In this document: one piece after another, positions 58,047 through 64,000 of the stretch | Layout of the letters: every line of letters begins with the position of its first letter | How positions within the stretch are numbered: position 1 is the stretch's first letter | Origin: Psychrobacter jeotgali | GTDB taxonomy: Bacteria; Pseudomonadota; Gammaproteobacteria; Pseudomonadales; Moraxellaceae | DNA: 64,000 nucleotides | NCBI RefSeq assembly: GCF_904846315.1 | Contig: NZ_CAJHAF010000001.1 | Coordinates: 124,001 to 188,000 of the forward strand | Direction of reading: 5' to 3' | Translations under genes and position numbers: made by a program | The notes under the pieces: model-generated | Told to the model about the DNA's origin: nothing | What the model saw: the letters and a program-made list of their open reading frames with translations, nothing else | The model's database searches: none

Positions 58047-59642
58047 TCAATCGGTGCCGAATTGCTGACGTTTTTTGGCAAAGAAGCGATCTAAGCGATC
58101 CATAGCATTTTCAAGGTCATGTAAATTAGGTAAAAACACCAAACGGAAGTGATCAGGTGCATCCCAATTAAAGCCAGTTCCTTGTACCATCAGCACCTTT
58201 TCATCAACCAATAAATCCATCATGAACTGCATATCATCTTTGATAGGGTAGATCTCAGGATCCATCTTTGGGAAGCAATAAAAAGCGCCTTGTGGCATGG
58301 TGCAAGAGATACCTTTAATAGCATTGAGGCGTGAGATAGCCATTTCGCGTTGCTTAAATAATCGGCCTTTTTCCGAAGTCAACTCTTGCATACTTTGATA
58401 GCCGCCCATTGCCGTTTGAATGGCATATTGACCTTGAACGTTAGAGCACAAGCGCATAGAGGCTAGCATATCTAACCCTTCAATAAAGTCGCTGGCATGT
58501 TGTTTTTTACCAGACACCATCATCCAGCCTGCTCGAAACCCTGCAATACGATGCGACTTCGACAGACCGTTATAAGACAGTACCAATACCTCGTCAGTCA
58601 AAGTACTCATGGGTGTGTGTACCACGTCGTCATAGAGCACCCGATCATAAATTTCATCGGCCATAATAATCAAATCATGCTGTTTGGCCACTTCGATAAT
58701 TTGCTTCAGCATCTCGTCAGAGTATAGAGCACCCGTCGGATTATTAGGGTTAATAACTACGATGCCTTTGGTTTTACTGGTGATTTTTGACTTGATATCC
58801 TCAATATCAGGCTGCCAGTTATCGTCCTCGTTACAGCGATAATGTACCGCTGTACCACCTGACAGGTTAGTAGCTGCTGTCCATAGAGGATAGTCTGGCA
58901 TGGGAATTAATACTTCATCACCGTCATTTACCAAGGCTTGCATGGTCATAACGATGAGCTCAGAAACCCCATTCCCCAAATAAACATCACGCACATCTAC
59001 CGCTGAGAGAAGTCCTTTTGATTGGTAGTATTGCAAAACAGCTTTACGCGCTGAAAAGATACCTTGCGAATCAGAATAGCCCGTAGCTTCAGGCAGGTTC
59101 ATTGCTACGTCACGTAAGATCTCATGCGGCGCTTCAAGACCAAAAGGCGCAGGATTACCGACGTTTAGCTTTAAAATGCGCTGTCCTTCGGCTTCCATTT
59201 GGTTGGCCGTTTTTAGTAAAGGCCCACGGATGTCGTAGCAGACGTTTTGTAGTTTGTCAGATTTTTTCAGAGTTTTCATGGAGGTAGCATCCATTGTCAT
59301 GTATTCGGGATTATGGTGAGAGTTGGTTGCAGCAAGCAGATCAGGACTATCGGCAATAGCCGTCATTGGGACGTTGTTATCATTATTAAAAGCATCACTA
59401 TCATGATCATGGTCGCCGCGTAATAAGTAGCCCTCGGTACAACCTAGAATACGAGCCAAGGTAGGGAGTTTTGACGACACAATACCATTGATACCCCGTT
59501 CCCAATTAGAGATAGCGCCGCGGCTGACTTTAGCGCCAGCATCGGTCATAGCTTGCGCTAATTGCTCGGCGGTCATGCCTTTATCTCGGCGCAGCTTGGC
59601 TAGGCGTTCGGCTTGAGCTAACTTATTCTGCTTATCATTCAT
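58047..59642 (-). CDS. alaA: XRE helix-turn-helix / alanine aminotransferase fusion
   Basis: A 531-residue fusion. Residues about 10-75 are an XRE/Cro-type DNA-binding domain (GMTAEQLAQAMTDAGAKVSR, GAISNWERG, LPTLARILGCTEGYLL). After a linker rich in Asp, His and Asn (about 76-125) comes a full class I aminotransferase, closest in wording to AlaA (NVCYDIRGP, LNVGNPAPFG), with NPNNPTGA, DEIYDRV (Asp329, Tyr332) and the PLP Lys362 in LSKSHRIAGFRAGW. The ATG has AGGA six bases upstream, and nothing suggests an internal start. Two palindromes lie upstream, so it may bind its own promoter. Confidence 0.92.
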   Translation of the reverse strand: MNDKQNKLAQAERLAKLRRDKGMTAEQLAQAMTDAGAKVSRGAISNWERGINGIVSSKLPTLARILGCTEGYLLRGDHDHDSDAFNNDNNVPMTAIADSPDLLAATNSHHNPEYMTMDATSMKTLKKSDKLQNVCYDIRGPLLKTANQMEAEGQRILKLNVGNPAPFGLEAPHEILRDVAMNLPEATGYSDSQGIFSARKAVLQYYQSKGLLSAVDVRDVYLGNGVSELIVMTMQALVNDGDEVLIPMPDYPLWTAATNLSGGTAVHYRCNEDDNWQPDIEDIKSKITSKTKGIVVINPNNPTGALYSDEMLKQIIEVAKQHDLIIMADEIYDRVLYDDVVHTPMSTLTDEVLVLSYNGLSKSHRIAGFRAGWMMVSGKKQHASDFIEGLDMLASMRLCSNVQGQYAIQTAMGGYQSMQELTSEKGRLFKQREMAISRLNAIKGISCTMPQGAFYCFPKMDPEIYPIKDDMQFMMDLLVDEKVLMVQGTGFNWDAPDHFRLVFLPNLHDLENAMDRLDRFFAKKRQQFGTD

Positions 59643-59692
59643 GATGTCCTAAGCCTTGTCATTAATTTTGATACTTAATGTTTTAAATAGTT

Positions 59693-59713
59693 AATGCAAG
59701 ATATTATTGCATT
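59693..59713. promoter_or_regulatory. Operator-like palindrome 1
   Basis: AATGCAA-N7-TTGCATT. The 7-bp centre contains the minus-strand -10 of the fusion gene, so a bound protein would block it. Confidence 0.65.
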
Positions 59714-59729
59714 TTTAGTTAAGACGCAA
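59701..59729 (-). promoter_or_regulatory. Predicted promoter of the XRE-aminotransferase gene
   Basis: -35 TTGCGT (59729-59724), a 17-bp spacer and -10 TAATAT (59706-59701). It predicts a leader of about 50 nt ahead of the ATG at 59642. Confidence 0.65.
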
Positions 59730-59752
59730 GAGGGATTAGCTACAATATTTAT

Positions 59753-59773
59753 AATGCAAGATTTACTTGCATT
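59753..59773. promoter_or_regulatory. Operator-like palindrome 2
   Basis: AATGCAAG-N5-CTTGCATT, the same 21-bp design as palindrome 1, centred exactly 60 bp away. Its left arm overlaps a plus-strand TATAAT (59750-59755) that could serve msrB, although no good -35 precedes it. No other signal was seen in the 294 bp 59643-59936. Confidence 0.65.
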
Positions 59774-59936
59774 TACTATGTTTTCAGCCTTCCCCATAAT
59801 AGGTTTATCCAGTAATAGATTATTAATAGATCAATATAGCCAACGTTATTGATCTAGCCCCTTGTTTTTAGATGAATAATCAGCATATAAAAAGGGTAAG
59901 AGTTCAAGTGATAACCTAAAATAAAAAGGATAACTT

Positions 59937-60359
59937 ATGCAAGATAATCAACTTAGCAAAGAAGAGATTGCCCAATTAACAGAAGCGGACTGGAAAGAGC
60001 GCCTTAGCAGTGACGAGTATCATGTGATGCGTGAAAAGGGCACCGAGCGTCCTTTCACTGGCGTCTATAACGATGTCGATGATAAAGGTATCTATCGTTG
60101 TAAAGGCTGCGGAGCCAAACTATTTGATTCAGATAGCAAGTTTGATGCCGGCTGCGGTTGGCCTAGCTTTGATCAAGGTATCGACAATGCGGCTATCGAT
60201 GAGCATGAAGATAACTCGCTTGGCATGCGCCGTACCGAAGTCACTTGTAGTAACTGCGGTGCGCATTTAGGTCACGTATTCCCCGATGGTCCACGCGAAA
60301 CCACAGGTTTGCGTTACTGCATCAACTCAGTGTCTATCGACCTTGATAAAGCTGAGTAG
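59937..60359 (+). CDS. msrB: Peptide-methionine (R)-S-oxide reductase MsrB
   Basis: Repairs R-methionine sulfoxide in proteins. The zinc cysteine pairs are CKGC (about residues 55-58) and CSNC (about 104-107), and the catalytic Cys is in [21 protein letters not shown] and [10 protein letters not shown] are also present. At 140 residues it is standard. AAGGA lies six bases before the ATG. It is divergent from the XRE-aminotransferase gene and followed by a terminator. Confidence 0.96.
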   Translation: MQDNQLSKEEIAQLTEADWKERLSSDEYHVMREKGTERPFTGVYNDVDDKGIYRCKGCGAKLFDSDSKFDAGCGWPSFDQGIDNAAIDEHEDNSLGMRRTEVTCSNCGAHLGHVFPDGPRETTGLRYCINSVSIDLDKAE

Positions 60360-60396
60360 CTATTAGTATAAAGTATGCATTAGCATAAAAACGAAC

Positions 60397-60433
60397 AGCG
60401 GCGTGATTTGTCCCATCACGCCGCTATTTTTTT
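60397..60433 (+). terminator. Terminator of msrB
   Basis: GC-rich stem AGCGGCGTGAT / ATCACGCCGCT followed by seven T. Confidence 0.9.
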
Positions 60434-60490
60434 GCTATATTGGTGCTCTATTATTATTTGTTATGACCCTAATGACACCGAGGATTTGAT

Positions 60491-60976
60491 ATGAGTACTA
60501 TTTATGATTTTAATGCTGAGCGTATGGATGGCGACTTACAACCTTTTGCTGACTTTGAGGGTCAAGTATTACTAATAGTGAATACGGCTAGTAAGTGTGG
60601 CTTCACCCCGCAATTTGAAGGTCTAGAAGCATTGCATCAGCAGTATAAAGATCAGGGTCTGGTAGTTGTGGGTTTCCCTTGTAATCAGTTCGGTAGTCAA
60701 GACCCGGGTAGTAATGAGGAGATTGGTGCATTCTGCCAGAAGAATTATGGCGTAAGCTTTCCTATGATGGCAAAGGTCGATGTTAATGGTAAAGAGGCCC
60801 ATCCTATTTTTGATTGGTTAAAAGCGCAGAAGGGCGGGGTGTTAACTGATGGTATTAAGTGGAATTTTACCAAGTTTTTGATTGGTCGTGACGGTCAAGT
60901 GCTTGATCGCTATGCCCCAACCACCAAACCTGATGCTATCAAAGGGGATATAGAAAAGGCACTCGCCGATAAATAA
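60491..60976 (+). CDS. Glutathione peroxidase family protein
   Basis: A 161-residue thiol peroxidase. The peroxidatic Cys (a Cys, not selenocysteine) is in NTASKCGFTPQFEGLEAL, and the second conserved block is GFPCNQFGSQDPGSNEEI. The WNFTKFLIGRDG block near the C-terminus completes the family signature. Such enzymes in bacteria often use thioredoxin rather than glutathione. GAGGA is six bases before the ATG. It follows msrB, another oxidative-repair gene, but behind a terminator. Confidence 0.95.
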   Translation: MSTIYDFNAERMDGDLQPFADFEGQVLLIVNTASKCGFTPQFEGLEALHQQYKDQGLVVVGFPCNQFGSQDPGSNEEIGAFCQKNYGVSFPMMAKVDVNGKEAHPIFDWLKAQKGGVLTDGIKWNFTKFLIGRDGQVLDRYAPTTKPDAIKGDIEKALADK

Positions 60977-61092
60977 GTGACAACCGAGAAAATTATTGGC
61001 TTTTTATAATAAGATAAAGTCAGTAAAAACAAAAGGTTATGCTTGTAATAAGAATATAGCTAAAAAATAGTGATTAAATGCTCAAATAATAT

Positions 61093-61120
61093 TTGACAGC
61101 CATGTGTAAATGTATATAAT
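61093..61120 (+). promoter_or_regulatory. Promoter of the tRNA genes
   Basis: Consensus -35 TTGACA (61093-61098), a 16-bp spacer and -10 TATAAT (61115-61120), 15 bp ahead of tRNA-Val. Confidence 0.85.
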
Positions 61121-61135
61121 ACACACCCACAGCAA

Positions 61136-61211
61136 GGGTGATTAGCTCAGTTGGTAGAGCGTCTGCCTTACACGCAGAATGTCGGCGGTTCGAATCCGTC
61201 ATCACCCACCA
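61136..61211 (+). tRNA. tRNA-Val (anticodon UAC)
   Basis: A 76-nt cloverleaf starting GGGTGAT, with the D-arm AGCTCAGTTGGTAGAGC, the anticodon loop CTTACAC, the T-arm GGTTCGAATCC and an encoded CCA end. Confidence 0.97.
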
Positions 61212-61262
61212 CTTATTAGCAAGTGGGCTCTGTTAGGAGCAAGATGCTAAGGTACGAGATAA

Positions 61263-61339
61263 GCAGCGGTAGTTCAGTTGGTTAGAATACCGGCCTGTCA
61301 CGCCGGGGGTCGCGGGTTCGAGTCCCGTCCGCTGCGCCA
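61263..61339 (+). tRNA. tRNA-Asp (anticodon GUC)
   Basis: A 77-nt cloverleaf starting GCAGCGG, with the anticodon loop CTGTCAC, the T-arm GGTTCGAGTCC and an encoded CCA end. It lies 51 bp after tRNA-Val and is probably co-transcribed. A TTAAACT-TTCG-AGTTTAA hairpin follows at 61355-61372. Confidence 0.97.
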
Positions 61340-61382
61340 TATTTTAAAACGAATTTAAACTTTCGAGTTTAAGCAAGTTTCG

Positions 61383-61413
61383 CCTCAAACATTAGCTTGT
61401 TTGGGGTTTTTTT
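61383..61413 (+). terminator. Terminator of the tRNA operon
   Basis: Stem CCTCAAAC / GTTTGGGG (one G-T pair) with an 8-nt loop and then seven T. Confidence 0.85.
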
Positions 61414-61549
61414 GTGTCTGAAATTCTCTTTAAAGCCTTTGTTCATAAGAGCCAGCTATTTTATTTCTATCAATCCTTAATAAATAATTTACTCTTTAAC
61501 AATACATGAATGATAAGTTTGATTACATACAGTCTAACTTTTGAAAATC

Positions 61550-61594
61550 GGTGACCACCTGCTCGGTGACCAAACGGTGACCATTTTGTGACCA
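61550..61594. repeat. Phased GGTGACCA repeats
   Basis: GGTGACCA occurs at 61550, 61565 and 61576, and TGTGACCA at 61587, with spacings of 15, 11 and 11 bp. They lie between the tRNA-Asp terminator and the kinase stop codon. Confidence 0.85.
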
Positions 61595-61617
61595 AATAAC
61601 TCAATATAAAACAGTCT

Positions 61618-63087
61618 CTAAGCTCTACTCGAAATCTCCACATTAACCTCAAAGTAATCATCATCTTTTATAGTAATACTAACTTTGCCATGGTGCGCAC
61701 GGGCGATGGCTTGTACGATAGACAAGCCCAAACCGGAGCCGGCATGCATGTCCTTGGTTTGATCATAGCGATGAAAGCGCTCAAACAGTTTATCCGCCTC
61801 GCTTTGAGTCAAAGGTTTATCCAATCGATTAGTAATGGTTATTTTTGATGTAGCAGGGGTATGAGTTCTTGCTTTAATTTCAATTACACTATTACTGGCA
61901 GCGTAATAAATAGCGTTCGACAGCAGATTAGCAAACAGTCGTTGTAATAAACCCTCATCGCCCAATACCGCACCAAATTCGCCACTCTTCTCAAAGATTA
62001 TCCCGCGTTCCTCCGCTATCAGCTCAAAATAATCAATCAGTTTGGAGATCAGTATCTCGGTATCGACCCGCTTAAGCTGCGAGTCACTAAGCCCTTTTTG
62101 GGTCTTTGCCAGCAGTAGCATATTATTAATCAAACTCGATAACTGCTCGAGTGTATCGTGCTGCTGATGCAACTGTTCGATATACTCTTCAGTGGCTCTT
62201 GGCTTACTGAGCATAACCTGCGTCTGAGTGCTTAGCGTGGCTATGGGCGTGCGCAGCTCATGAGCGATGTTGTCAGAAAAACGCAATAGGGAGACAAAAT
62301 TGCTCTCAAGCTTAGCCATCATTAAATTATAAGACTCCGCTAAAGGTCTTAGCTCTAAAGGCATCTCACTGGTATTAATCCTTTCATCAAGCCTTTCAGG
62401 GTGGATACCCTTCATCCGCTGCATGATAGTAGATAAGGGCGCAAAACCCCAATAGACGCTTAATGCAGCCACGGAGACTAGCAATAAAGTAATAGCGAAT
62501 AAAATTAAACTTAGCTGGCGATTAAACTGTAATAAATATTGGTGATGGATATCAATAGGTAGAGCGATAAGGGCAAGGGTCTCATCCGTTTGCACAATCA
62601 CAGCTCGATACCGCCGATTATTTATTTTGGTTACAAACTGCTGCTCATGATGGTTTTGCCACAAAGATAATAAACTAAAATCTACAGGTAGCTCCTCAGC
62701 GAAGCTATTAGGTACGCTGGTTAATACGTTGTCGTGCTTATCAGTTAGCAGGGTTTTGAGATCATAATTTTGCCATGCAGGGTGCGAGTGTTCGGCTTGA
62801 TCCACCTCGTTTGTGGTATCGGGTAGTGGCGTTTGATTATAGCTATCATTAGTATTGGCTTGCTTACGCCAATTAAAAGCGGCATGGGTGAGAATCTCGG
62901 CATCCATCTCTTCAAAGTGACTTTTAACCGAGCGCTGTACCCAGATATAGATGACGACTTGGGAGATAACCACAAATATGGTGAGCAAAAATACCGTACG
63001 CCATAATAGAGGTAGACGTCGATTGTCCGACTTAGTGTTAATCTTATTGGCTGCCATTTTATTTAACGTCGATTTGATGGGTTGCAT
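61618..63087 (-). CDS. Sensor histidine kinase, heavy-metal (CusS/IrlS-like) type
   Basis: Membrane kinase of 489 residues. An N-terminal helix (about residues 28-48) and a second helix (about 187-210) flank a periplasmic sensor domain. Then come HAMP, the phospho-acceptor His in FSDNIAHELRTPIA, the N-box LLSNAIYYAA and the G-box SGLGLSIVQAIARAHHGK. The frame overlaps the regulator by 29 bp. An alternative ATG at 63057, one base after the regulator's TAA, would give 479 residues by re-initiation. Neither start has a clear ribosome-binding site. The signal it senses is inferred, not shown. Confidence 0.88.
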   Translation of the reverse strand: MQPIKSTLNKMAANKINTKSDNRRLPLLWRTVFLLTIFVVISQVVIYIWVQRSVKSHFEEMDAEILTHAAFNWRKQANTNDSYNQTPLPDTTNEVDQAEHSHPAWQNYDLKTLLTDKHDNVLTSVPNSFAEELPVDFSLLSLWQNHHEQQFVTKINNRRYRAVIVQTDETLALIALPIDIHHQYLLQFNRQLSLILFAITLLLVSVAALSVYWGFAPLSTIMQRMKGIHPERLDERINTSEMPLELRPLAESYNLMMAKLESNFVSLLRFSDNIAHELRTPIATLSTQTQVMLSKPRATEEYIEQLHQQHDTLEQLSSLINNMLLLAKTQKGLSDSQLKRVDTEILISKLIDYFELIAEERGIIFEKSGEFGAVLGDEGLLQRLFANLLSNAIYYAASNSVIEIKARTHTPATSKITITNRLDKPLTQSEADKLFERFHRYDQTKDMHAGSGLGLSIVQAIARAHHGKVSITIKDDDYFEVNVEISSRA

Positions 63088-63853
63088 AACTATCAGCGTT
63101 ATCAGAGTTATCGGCGATAGGGTTTAAAGGGTCTGAATTTTCTGAACTTTTCGAAGTCGTTGCAGTATCTGGAGTCTCTAAAACCTCCAACTTATAGCCC
63201 ATGCCGCGTACAGTATGAATCAGCTTGATCTCAAAGCTATCGTCGATTTTGAGGCGCAGGCGCCTGATCGCCACATCGATCACATTGGTATCACTATCAA
63301 AATTCATATCCCAGACTTGCGAAGCAATAACCGAGCGCGGCAGTACCTCACCGCGGTGCTCAAGCATAAACTGCAATAAAGCAAATTCTTTGGCGGTCAG
63401 TTTAATAAGAACATCGCCTCTATGAACCGTGCGTTTGGCAATATCCATCTTTAAATCCGCCAGCTCTAAAAGGGTGCTTTGATAATCTGCTTGATTGGCG
63501 CGGCGCAGCAGACTTTTTATTCTCACTATCAATTCGGCAAAGGCAAAAGGTTTGGTCAGATAGTCATCGCCGCCGATTTCAATCCCTTTTACTCTATCGC
63601 TTAAATCATCTTTAGCGGTCAAAAACAGCACCGGCGTATGCTTGCCCGCCGCTCGGTAATTGCGTACCAACTCAAAGCCGCTAATATCAGGCAGCATTAC
63701 ATCCATCAGCACCACGCTATACTCATTGGTCATCAGTGCATGATAGCCATCAAGCCCCGTCAGCTGATGCTCAACGATAAAGCCGGCCTCGGTTAGCCCC
63801 TTTTTTATATATTCGCCAAGTTGTACTTCATCTTCTACTAATAATACTTTCAT
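63059..63853 (-). CDS. OmpR-type response regulator, CusR/CopR-like
   Basis: A receiver domain (KVLLVEDEVQLGEYIKKGL, phospho-Asp in VVLMDVMLPDISG, Lys in YLTKPFAFAEL) is followed by a winged-helix DNA-binding domain (RGEVLPRSVIASQVWDMNFD, NVIDVAIRRLRLKID, TVRGMGYKLE). This wording matches the metal-responsive CusR/CopR/IrlR group. The protein has an extra Ser/Asn-rich tail of about 40 residues, making it 264. It precedes its kinase, and a palindrome of the type bound by CusR-like regulators lies 73 bp upstream of the ATG. Confidence 0.9.
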   Translation of the reverse strand: MKVLLVEDEVQLGEYIKKGLTEAGFIVEHQLTGLDGYHALMTNEYSVVLMDVMLPDISGFELVRNYRAAGKHTPVLFLTAKDDLSDRVKGIEIGGDDYLTKPFAFAELIVRIKSLLRRANQADYQSTLLELADLKMDIAKRTVHRGDVLIKLTAKEFALLQFMLEHRGEVLPRSVIASQVWDMNFDSDTNVIDVAIRRLRLKIDDSFEIKLIHTVRGMGYKLEVLETPDTATTSKSSENSDPLNPIADNSDNADSYATHQIDVK

Positions 63854-63925
63854 ACTTACTTCTCTTAGATGCTCTATTACTAGAATAGTAAAGCAATAAA
63901 GGCTTTATGGACATTTAAAACGGCA

Positions 63926-63947
63926 AAGATGACAAAATTGTCATCTT
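63926..63947. promoter_or_regulatory. CusR/CopR-type box
   Basis: Perfect 10-bp arms AAGATGACAA (63926-63935) and TTGTCATCTT (63938-63947) separated by AA, the TGACAA-NN-TTGTCA pattern known for copper-responsive regulators. Partial copies TGTCATC (63950) and TTGTCA (63960) follow. The target could be the regulator itself or a divergent gene beyond 64000. Confidence 0.75.
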
Positions 63948-64000
63948 AATGTCATCTGATTGTCAGGGTTCGTCAGCTACTCTATAAATCAATCTAACCA

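Noticed and set aside
61470-61664. A 64-codon frame over the GGTGACCA repeats
   Set aside because: Overlaps the kinase 3' end, contains only the translated repeats and has no homology that I recognise.
63926-63947. The palindrome as a transcription terminator
   Set aside because: It is AT-rich without a T-tract and sits upstream of the regulator; it fits a regulator box better.

Overview
The window reads as a chromosomal segment of a gammaproteobacterium of the family Moraxellaceae, most likely a Psychrobacter. This is an inference from the protein families, the moderate-to-low GC content with AT-rich intergenic DNA, and gene neighbourhoods such as trpS-scpA-scpB and ubiE-ubiJ-ubiB; no search was run. 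Almost everything is core housekeeping DNA. No prophage, complete insertion sequence, CRISPR array or toxin-antitoxin module was seen.

Layout. 1-4.1 kb: two tandem membrane acyltransferase/SGNH proteins for surface glycan acylation, with the relic of a further copy between them. 4.1-12.3 kb (minus strand): scpB, scpA, trpS, a lipid A acyltransferase, rpsI-rplM, rsmD and mrdA (PBP2); a short element with REP-like hairpins sits exactly at the scpA/scpB junction. 12.8-19.2 kb (plus): a DUF445 membrane protein, late cytochrome c maturation genes ccmF-ccmH-ccmI, and adk. 19.4-24.5 kb: secB, grxC, a rhodanese protein, rsgA, orn, lpxH and ppiB. 24.8-31 kb: glnS, a 1-Cys peroxiredoxin, a glutathione S-transferase, a META-domain lipoprotein, ruvC and fxsA, then a clear 6S RNA gene. 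31.5-41.4 kb: gpmI, a C-terminal processing protease, the pilRS two-component system, a GacA/UvrY-type regulator, a PBP7-type endopeptidase and a DksA-like protein. 41.7-46.6 kb: pgk, an Ala/Glu-rich lipoprotein, fba, ruvA and ruvB. 46.7-53.7 kb (minus): a D-lactate dehydrogenase-like flavoprotein, the ubiquinone genes ubiB-ubiJ-ubiE and a duplicated pair of Moraxellaceae-type hypothetical proteins. 53.9-57.9 kb: polyphosphate:AMP phosphotransferase and a PiT phosphate transporter, a phosphate/polyphosphate pair. 58-61 kb: an alanine aminotransferase fused to an XRE DNA-binding domain, divergent from msrB and a glutathione peroxidase, with two matched palindromes between them. 61.1-61.4 kb: tRNA-Val and tRNA-Asp. 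61.6-64 kb: a CusS/CusR-like two-component pair with a perfect copper-box-type palindrome upstream.

The most interesting items are the XRE-aminotransferase fusion with its two palindromes, each overlapping a predicted -10 box; the element at the scpA/scpB junction, flanked by a 16-bp direct repeat that also explains the scpB start; the relic between the acyltransferases; a possible pseudoknot in the rplM leader; a nested stem-loop in a 745-bp gene-free stretch; and helically phased GGTGACCA repeats beyond the tRNA genes. Several housekeeping proteins (UbiE, PilR, PilS, the processing protease) carry long low-complexity Asn/Ser/Gln-, His- or Asp-rich insertions, and several leaders carry 15-16-bp tandem repeats.
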